Shown here: piece after piece, positions 26,248 through 32,046 of the stretch
Numbering within the stretch: the stretch's first letter is position 1
Layout: each line of letters begins with the position of its first letter
Virus record (IMG/VR): IMGVR_UViG_3300030060_004148
Coordinates: 1-32,046 of that record
DNA from: a virus
DNA length: 32,046 bases
Reading direction: 5' to 3' (one strand)
Notes under the pieces: model-generated
What the model saw: the letters and a program-made list of their open reading frames with translations, nothing else
Told to the model about the DNA's origin: nothing
Databases searched by the model: none
Made by a program: the position numbers and the translations under genes

Positions 26248-27759
26248 TTACTTCATTAACATAAAGTTGTTAGCACCTTGAGTAACTAAACATCTTTCAG
26301 TCAACATGTGTATTTGCATCGCATCTAAAGCAGATGTAGCAGCACCAACAGAACCAGTAACCCAAGTTTTCATTCTTCGGTCATCAGTTTGTGAAGCTCT
26401 AAATCTTACGTGTAAGAAAGGACGCTTAAGGTTTTTACCTAACATTTGGTCATAAACCGTAGATGTACCAGCAGGAATAATAACCCCTCTAATAGCATCT
26501 ATTGTTGCAGCATCGTTAATACCTCCTCTAGTAGCTTTGTCATTTAAGTATCTAAAGTCAGACTTGTAGAAGTCATAAGAACCTCTTCGGAAACCTGAGA
26601 AACCTAAATTAAGTGCCATGTCTTCAGAGTTATCAAACACCCCGTAAGAAGTACCACCAGCTCCGTAAGAGTTCATAGAAGCTAACATGTCATCCATTGC
26701 TAAGCTAGTTTGTCTGTTAACAAACATCATGTTTTCTTCAATAGCACCTTGCTTATCAAACTCAGCAAGTATTGCGTCAAACTCAGCTAAGTCAGTAGCA
26801 GCATTAACACCAGTTACACCAGTAGTAATATTACCTCTTGACTCAATAGCAGCGAATAAACCTTCTGTACCAGTACTTTGTCCAGTAGCAGCAGTTGCTC
26901 TAGCAGCACCTAAGAAATTATCAACGTCATCAGTACCAGCAACACCAAGTTCAGATTCTAACATTGCCATTTCTAAGTAATCAGTAAAACGTGCTCTTGT
27001 ATCAGCTTCAGCTTTTAAGTACCATAAGTAACCTGATTGACCATCTTCAGCAGCTACTTCAACCCAACCTATTCTAGCTACATCAGAACCTGATACTTCG
27101 TAGTAGTCTTTCATTATGATCGGCTTGTTAGAGAAAGTTTTAAAGTCTGGCTCATTAGCTCCTCTTCCATCAGCTGTAGTAGCTTCGTCAAGAGCACCTC
27201 TGTATTTCTCACCTTTATCAAATTCAGAACCATAAACTAATATAGTTGTTGCTTTTGAAGTAGTTAATTCAATAGTAGATAAGTTAGCTAAACCATAAGG
27301 TGCTACATCGATAACACCACCTGAAGCTTCTACTTTTCTAACGATACACTTAACAGTACCTAACTTGTTAGATACAATAATTAAATCGTTAACTCTAATA
27401 CCGTGATTAGCAGCAGTAAAACCTGCAGTTTCATCAATATCAGATTCAATTGTAATCTCACCAGAAGACGACGTACCACCCGAATGAGCAGATACATTAC
27501 CTTTGTAAGATAAATGTAAACGACCTTGCTCAGACCAAATAACTTGATCAGCAGTCATCGATTCTTCAGCCCCAACTTGTGATAAGAAACCTGAAATAGT
27601 TCTAGGTCCGAAAACCTCAGCTTCTTTCTCCATTAGGTCTGGTAAATATTGTTGAGCCCAACCCATATCTTGGTTGAAGTCAAGGTAGTTTGTTGCTAGT
27701 GCTTGTTGCTGTGCAGCAGGCACACTGTTTAACAAACCACCAGGATTTGAAATTGCCAT
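26248..27759 (-). CDS. Major capsid protein
   Basis: A 503-residue protein beginning MAISNPGGLLNSVPAAQQQA, then FNQDMGWAQQYLPDLMEKEA, the N-arm of a marine/crAss-like HK97-fold capsid protein by recollection. Residues about 92-155 are a beta-rich insertion (IRVNDLIIVSNKLGTVKCIV). The body includes the WYLKAEADTRARFTDYLEMA-like long helix near 245-265 (seen as YLWYLKAEADTRARF), an acidic hinge region (AATDLAEFDAILAEFDKQG) and a C-terminal FLHVRFRASQTDDRRMKTWV block. The length fits crAss-type capsid proteins. The gene follows the scaffold by 20 bases and is followed by a strong terminator. Its codons favour AAC, TAC, TTC and GAC, unlike the T-ending choices of its neighbours, consistent with very high expression. 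Confidence 0.88.
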   Translation of the reverse strand: MAISNPGGLLNSVPAAQQQALATNYLDFNQDMGWAQQYLPDLMEKEAEVFGPRTISGFLSQVGAEESMTADQVIWSEQGRLHLSYKGNVSAHSGGTSSSGEITIESDIDETAGFTAANHGIRVNDLIIVSNKLGTVKCIVRKVEASGGVIDVAPYGLANLSTIELTTSKATTILVYGSEFDKGEKYRGALDEATTADGRGANEPDFKTFSNKPIIMKDYYEVSGSDVARIGWVEVAAEDGQSGYLWYLKAEADTRARFTDYLEMAMLESELGVAGTDDVDNFLGAARATAATGQSTGTEGLFAAIESRGNITTGVTGVNAATDLAEFDAILAEFDKQGAIEENMMFVNRQTSLAMDDMLASMNSYGAGGTSYGVFDNSEDMALNLGFSGFRRGSYDFYKSDFRYLNDKATRGGINDAATIDAIRGVIIPAGTSTVYDQMLGKNLKRPFLHVRFRASQTDDRRMKTWVTGSVGAATSALDAMQIHMLTERCLVTQGANNFMLMK

Positions 27760-27779
27760 AATTTTGTAATTTTAAATTG

Positions 27780-29030
27780 TTATTTATTTCTGTTTTTAAT
27801 TCTAAACTTAAAATCAGAAGTGTCGTTATCTAAAGCTCTAACTTTAAAACCACTAGTATTTATATTTTCACTATGTGATTGTCTGGGATCCATACTTACA
27901 TTTTTAGACTTAGCAATACTTTCTTTTAATGCATCAGCCTTGCCTTGTTCATAAAAATGATTAGCAATTTGATCTGCGTTCATAGCTGTAAATAGACCTT
28001 TGTGATAACCCGCGGCATCTTCCATTACATTATCTTTATTCAAAAACCTTTTGACAAAGTTATTAATGTCACTTTGAGTTTCTCTTGTCTTATTAGCATC
28101 TTTAATATTAAACCTAAACTTTTTATCTCCAACATTGTATTCAAAACCTTTGAAATTATTGTTAAAAACATCATTTGTTTTGTTTTGAAAAATATCAACT
28201 TGCTGTTTATAAGACTCTGATTTTTCGTTATAGTCATTGAAGAAATTAATAGCCTCGCGTTGCTCTTCAGTGAGCTTACTACCAGCTTTTATATCTTCGT
28301 AATATTTGGATTTTACACTTTCCAAGTGTTGCTTTGCTTGAGCAACTTGCTCTTTCAAAGCTAATTTTTTTCTTTTTATTTCTGTTTCTGTGTTATCATC
28401 TTCGTCATAAGCAAAAGTATCATCCATTACAAACTCTATTTCATCTTCTGATAAATGTGGTTTTGTTGATTTGTAATACTCTCTTAACAAAGTGTGATCA
28501 TCTAACTCATTGTAATTTTGGTTTAAAGCAACATAATCTTTAACATCACCACCAGTTTCCTCCATAAAATCAACTAGTTTTTGTATGTTTTCTGGTAATG
28601 GTTGACCTGTTTGTGTAGACTCAACTATTGCTTCTTTTGCTTGTTCTACTATTTGCTCTGTTTTTTCTTCAACTACCTCGTTAGTAATTTCTTCTACAAC
28701 AGGTGTTTCTTGTGCTTCTGCTTCCTGTTGTACTTCTTTTTGTTCTTGTACGGGCTCGGCATTTTCAAGCTTTGTATTAGCTCCTGAGTTGTCAATATTA
28801 TCTTTTGTAACTTCTTCTTTGACTTCATTGTTTTCAGGTTCTGCCTGTTTATTTAAATTTATTTTTGTTACATAAGCCTCACTTAAATCTTCAGCTGGCT
28901 TCTTCATTTTAGATTTTACTTTTGTAACGTTACCTTTTGTTTCGTTATTAGTTGGTTGTTGTTCTTTTTTTGCTTTTACCTTAATTTTACCAGTTTCGTT
29001 ATCTGCTACTGGTTTTTCTTTTTTTGCCAT
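27780..29030 (-). CDS. Capsid scaffolding protein
   Basis: A 416-residue, highly charged protein. The first 130 residues are low-complexity Lys/Glu/Thr (repeated KVKAKKEQQ-like and VEEITNEVVEEKTEQIVEQA stretches). The middle is helical: NIQKLVDFMEETGGDVKDYV, then LNQNYNELDDHTLLREYYKS and LSEDEIEFVMDDTFAYDEDD, followed by coiled-coil KRKKLALKEQVAQAKQHLES. The C-terminus is basic and ends FKFRIKNRNK, suitable for binding the capsid protein. The VDFMEETGG and LLREYYK signatures and the place between portal and capsid genes mark it as a scaffold. I see no serine-protease triad, so I do not call a fused maturation protease. Confidence 0.82.
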   Translation of the reverse strand: MAKKEKPVADNETGKIKVKAKKEQQPTNNETKGNVTKVKSKMKKPAEDLSEAYVTKINLNKQAEPENNEVKEEVTKDNIDNSGANTKLENAEPVQEQKEVQQEAEAQETPVVEEITNEVVEEKTEQIVEQAKEAIVESTQTGQPLPENIQKLVDFMEETGGDVKDYVALNQNYNELDDHTLLREYYKSTKPHLSEDEIEFVMDDTFAYDEDDNTETEIKRKKLALKEQVAQAKQHLESVKSKYYEDIKAGSKLTEEQREAINFFNDYNEKSESYKQQVDIFQNKTNDVFNNNFKGFEYNVGDKKFRFNIKDANKTRETQSDINNFVKRFLNKDNVMEDAAGYHKGLFTAMNADQIANHFYEQGKADALKESIAKSKNVSMDPRQSHSENINTSGFKVRALDNDTSDFKFRIKNRNK

Positions 29031-29058
29031 AATATAATATAATAATAGTTAATAATTT

Positions 29059-31458
29059 TTATCTAGGACCAAACTGTGACAAGTCAATACCACCCATTAT
29101 ATCATTACCTGATGATTCAAAGTTTTTAGGTGGTTTATTGTTTTTTCTTTGGTCTATAAGTTCACTTTGTTGTGATGCTTGTATTTTTGTTCTTTTGTCT
29201 TTACGATCTTCTTTTTCTTTTTCAACGCTAGTCTTTCCTTTTACTTCAATGTCTTTTAATTGCATGTTAAACTGAAACTCTAGTTCCATTAATTGTCTTT
29301 TAACATCTGCTTCTTTAATAAGCTTTTCTATGTCTAGTTGAGATTGTGCTGTAGCTACAGATATTGCCATTTGAGAAGCCGCGTTTTGCTTTTCTTGTTC
29401 AAGTTGAGCAGCTGCTTGTTGCTGTTGTATATTTGCTTGAGCTTGAGCTTCCATGTTTTCTTGCTGCATTTTTTGATCACGATCTATTTTCTTTTTTCTT
29501 CTAATTTTTAAAAGTTGATTAGCAAGCTTAATGTTTTTAATTTCTCTAAGATCAATAGCATCTTCAAGCTCTATGTTTTGTTGTGCTAAAGCAGCTTGTA
29601 TATTATTTTCAAGCATAGCTTTTTCTTCTTCATCTGGTGTCAACTCTATAAATATACCAAAATCATATAAATGTAACTCTGACATTTCAGTTAGTGTAGC
29701 AACATTGTGCGCTCCTATAGACTGAACAAAAGCATCTTTAGTAGGTGAGTACTCTAGTATATCAGATATTCTTAGTGATAAACACTCTGCAACTTCTTGT
29801 GTTAAAAATAAACCTCCTTTTAATATATGTCTAGTAGCAGTATTAGAATTTGCAGCAGCTAATTTCTGTACACCAACAAGAGCTTTTGGATCTGGCGTTG
29901 CAGCATCTCTAGCTTCGTTTAAACCAGTCACATCTCTTATCATTTGTAAGTAATAATTATAATTACCTATTAAAGACTGCAACTTAGCTCCACCTGAGCT
30001 TGACTGTATTTCCTGTATAGGTATTTTACCAGGGTTCATATCACCATCACTAGTAAAGCTTCTACCTATAATACTACCTGTTTGGAAAAACATGTTTAAA
30101 GCTTCTTGCGGGTTGTAATTAGTACCGTTACCTAAATCTATTTCAGCTAAACCATCAGCGTCTAAATAAACACCATCTGGTACCATACGTGACATTACTT
30201 GTTGTATTTTTAAATGTGTAAGCTGTATCATATCAGCAAAACCAGTAATACGTTTTACTAACGAATCAATACGACCTTCATACATACGCGGTGCTGTTAT
30301 AGCGTAATTCATTTTTACTTTTGTAAAATCACTTTTAGGCCTAACCATGTTTTTTGCCATTTCCCATTTTAAAAGCTTTTTAGTACCTAATACTAAAGCT
30401 CCTTCATATAGTGTTTCTACTTTTCTAGACTCTTTAGTAAAGTTTTCGTTTTCTTCTGGGTTAAAAGTATCATCTTTTTCTATTGCTTTTTCAGCACCAG
30501 TTGCAGTTTCTTTTACTTTGTAAACTTCACTCATAAAAGTTTTATAATTAAAATAAAGTATGTTTACTTTGTTTTTATCATTATCATCCTCTCTATATTT
30601 AGAGTTTCTATATTTATGAGTATCATAATTACCTTTTTTTTGTATTTCTTTTAAGTCCTCAGGTGATAGATGCGGAAATTGTTTTATAAGCTCGTTTATT
30701 GGGATTGTTTTTATTTCTCCAACATAATATATATCTTCAAAATATGGGGATTCAGTATGTGAATATACTAAATTAGCTGGATCAACGTAATCTATTGTTA
30801 CGCCTTCAGAAGTGTTAAAGTTTGTTTTTACAGCACCAATACCTAGTACTGTTAAGTCGTGATAAAACCTCTTTTTTGTTAACTCATATCTGTTACCTTC
30901 CATTAAAACTTTAATAGCTTGTTCTTCTGCTATTTCTACAGCTTGTTTATAGTTAAGCTGCATATGTAAATCTAATTCTTCTTGTGTGTCTGGTAATAGA
31001 TTAGGGTCTGTGTTATAAAGATCTAAGTTAAAATTTTCTTTAACCATTTGCTTTAAACTTTTAGTACGCATGTCAGACATTATGTTGTTCATGTACTCTG
31101 TTCTTTTACTAACACCGAAAGGATCTTGTGTATAAGCCTTTACATCATAAGTTCTTTCTGCAATACCATTAACAACTATATCTACAAACTTAGATATTAT
31201 AGGTACAGGTTTCCAGTCTAAATTAAGATACGATAAGTCACCATTAATAGACAACTCATCTTTGTACTTTTGTATTGACTGTTCACCTCTAGCATATAAT
31301 CTTAAGTTGTGAAAATTTAATTTATTCATATCGTATCTACTAGCATTACGATCTCTATCAAACCATTCACCTTGTATAGCCTCAGCAACTTTAAGCCCAT
31401 ACTCATAGCTTATTTTTTCAGCATCACTAACTACTTGACTTGGAAAATTATACCTCAT
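29059..31458 (-). CDS. Portal protein
   Basis: A 799-residue protein and the dodecameric DNA gate of the head. Hallmarks are an N-terminal helical/basic part (YLNLDWKPVPIISKFVDIVV followed by NGIAERTYD, about residues 90-120), the clip/stem region near 370-400 (YAITAPRMYEGRIDSLVKRI), the DVTGLNEARDAATPDPKALV block near 505-525, and a long Gln/Ala-rich helical C-terminus (about 619-760) ending GGIDLSQFGPR. The FVDIVVNGI motif and the Gln-rich tail are shared, from memory, with crAss-like and marine podovirus portals. The start lies one base after the TerL stop (TAATATG). The barrel-like Gln-rich end is longer than in most portals and may extend into the head. Confidence 0.87.
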   Translation of the reverse strand: MRYNFPSQVVSDAEKISYEYGLKVAEAIQGEWFDRDRNASRYDMNKLNFHNLRLYARGEQSIQKYKDELSINGDLSYLNLDWKPVPIISKFVDIVVNGIAERTYDVKAYTQDPFGVSKRTEYMNNIMSDMRTKSLKQMVKENFNLDLYNTDPNLLPDTQEELDLHMQLNYKQAVEIAEEQAIKVLMEGNRYELTKKRFYHDLTVLGIGAVKTNFNTSEGVTIDYVDPANLVYSHTESPYFEDIYYVGEIKTIPINELIKQFPHLSPEDLKEIQKKGNYDTHKYRNSKYREDDNDKNKVNILYFNYKTFMSEVYKVKETATGAEKAIEKDDTFNPEENENFTKESRKVETLYEGALVLGTKKLLKWEMAKNMVRPKSDFTKVKMNYAITAPRMYEGRIDSLVKRITGFADMIQLTHLKIQQVMSRMVPDGVYLDADGLAEIDLGNGTNYNPQEALNMFFQTGSIIGRSFTSDGDMNPGKIPIQEIQSSSGGAKLQSLIGNYNYYLQMIRDVTGLNEARDAATPDPKALVGVQKLAAANSNTATRHILKGGLFLTQEVAECLSLRISDILEYSPTKDAFVQSIGAHNVATLTEMSELHLYDFGIFIELTPDEEEKAMLENNIQAALAQQNIELEDAIDLREIKNIKLANQLLKIRRKKKIDRDQKMQQENMEAQAQANIQQQQAAAQLEQEKQNAASQMAISVATAQSQLDIEKLIKEADVKRQLMELEFQFNMQLKDIEVKGKTSVEKEKEDRKDKRTKIQASQQSELIDQRKNNKPPKNFESSGNDIMGGIDLSQFGPR

Positions 31459-31459
31459 A

Positions 31460-32046
31460 TTATTTTTTAATTATTTTAGACATACCGCCTTTATTAGAAT
31501 ACTTAGCAATATGTATATTTAATTTTGGTTTTTCTATTTTAGCATTTGGCGCGTATAAATGTCTATTGTTAGCCATTATAGCTAAACCAGAACTTATAGT
31601 TGCATCATGCTTTGTTCTTTTGTTTATATCAAATCTACTCCAGTCGTTTAGTAATTCGTTAAAATATAAATTACCAAAACTACCATCTTGTTTAACACCA
31701 ACGTGATCTTGTATATACATTTCGATGGCTGCTGCATGAGCTTGCTTTATATCTTCACTGGAGTTTGGTATACCTCCTACTTCTTTTTCTGCTGTTGATA
31801 ATTTGTTCCAAACTTTATCTGGCCTATTCATACTAAAACCTCTGTAGCCTCTACGTCTTAAATAATACAACAGTCTTGGCTTGTTGTTTTCCGCTAGCAA
31901 TGGCATACCGTAAAATACTAAAGCCATTAACACATCTTCAAAAAATATTTCAGCTGTAGGTGGCCTTGACAAGTATTCTAAAAAAAAGCTATTCGCAGGA
32001 GCGTCCTCCATACTAAACCTGGTTAAGCCGTGTAATGCTCCTTTAG
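31460..32046 (-). CDS. Terminase large subunit, C-terminal part (partial)
   Basis: The frame is open from the right edge of the window to a stop at 31462-31460, so the true start lies outside; the internal ATG at 32011 is not a likely start because KGALHGLTRFS precedes it in frame. The visible 195 residues belong to the nuclease half of a packaging terminase: EIFFEDVLMALVFYGMPLLA followed by ENNKPRLL, GGIPNSSEDIKQAHAAAIEM, and KRTKHDATISSGLAIMA, where the Asp is a candidate metal ligand of the RuvC-like nuclease. The ATPase motifs (Walker A/B) are outside the window. Position directly before portal, scaffold and capsid genes supports the call. I judge the family as crAss-like or marine podovirus type. 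Confidence 0.82.
   Translation of the reverse strand, partial: KGALHGLTRFSMEDAPANSFFLEYLSRPPTAEIFFEDVLMALVFYGMPLLAENNKPRLLYYLRRRGYRGFSMNRPDKVWNKLSTAEKEVGGIPNSSEDIKQAHAAAIEMYIQDHVGVKQDGSFGNLYFNELLNDWSRFDINKRTKHDATISSGLAIMANNRHLYAPNAKIEKPKLNIHIAKYSNKGGMSKIIKK

Noticed and set aside
27780-29030. Head maturation protease fused to the scaffold
   Set aside because: The sequence is low-complexity plus coiled-coil with no Ser-His catalytic pattern visible.
1-32046. tRNA genes, CRISPR arrays, diversity-generating retroelement repeats, attachment sites, insertion sequences
   Set aside because: No cloverleaf, spaced direct repeats, reverse transcriptase, paired template/variable repeats or terminal inverted repeats were recognised by eye in this near fully coding block.

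Overview
The window is a single-direction late (virion-morphogenesis) block from a tailed double-stranded DNA phage. All credible genes lie on the minus strand, so transcription and gene order run from high to low coordinates. The DNA is AT-rich, genes are nearly contiguous, and I see no tRNA, integrase, transposase or CRISPR array. The order is terminase large subunit (3' part) - portal - scaffold - major capsid - conserved unknown - two head-tail connector/ring proteins - a 2330-residue tail nozzle ('stabilisation') protein - small conserved protein - fibre-like protein - internal virion proteins - a 3372-residue polyvalent protein - membrane/periplasm genes. This is the plan of a short-tailed phage (podovirus morphology). 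It resembles uncultivated marine podoviruses and, more distantly, crAss-like phages; that placement rests on remembered sequence features, not on a search.

The host is probably a marine member of the Bacteroidota (Flavobacteriia-like). Three things point there. Start codons have AT-rich leaders and no recognisable Shine-Dalgarno. The tail nozzle carries two 20-residue Cys-to-Cys repeats of the GCTD..A.NYDP.A..D.G.C type, which are common in secreted flavobacterial proteins. The phage also encodes its own outer-membrane barrel-like protein. Host assignment is inference.

Region by region: 31460-32046 is the TerL C-terminus; 29059-31458 portal; 27780-29030 scaffold-like; 26248-27759 major capsid, with codons unlike its neighbours and a strong intrinsic terminator just after it (26209-26238). 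25355-26179 is a conserved unknown, followed by a second GC-rich RNA hairpin. 23194-25297 holds two connector proteins and 16198-23190 the nozzle. 14016-16194 is a pair of genes that look exchanged with T4-like cyanophages. 12412-13965 encodes helical internal proteins. 2292-12410 is a giant protein with a zincin-type HEFLH motif, a sigma-region-2-like stretch, a HAD phosphatase-like domain and a conserved hydrophobic C-terminal segment. 512-2261 encodes three envelope proteins: an outer-membrane barrel-like protein, a single-span coiled-coil protein and a membrane-anchored thioredoxin fold lacking CxxC. 106-510 encodes a small basic protein, and the start of one more gene runs off the left edge.

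Together, TerL and portal package DNA into a shell built by scaffold and capsid protein. The connectors and nozzle close the head and form the short tail, with the fibre-like protein attached. The helical proteins and the giant protein are probably packaged and ejected. The envelope trio may act in lysis, exclusion or entry. The most interesting unexplained parts are that envelope trio, the multi-enzyme giant protein, and two UNCG-tetraloop hairpins flanking the gene after the capsid gene, which resemble the arrangement of the T7 T-phi terminator.
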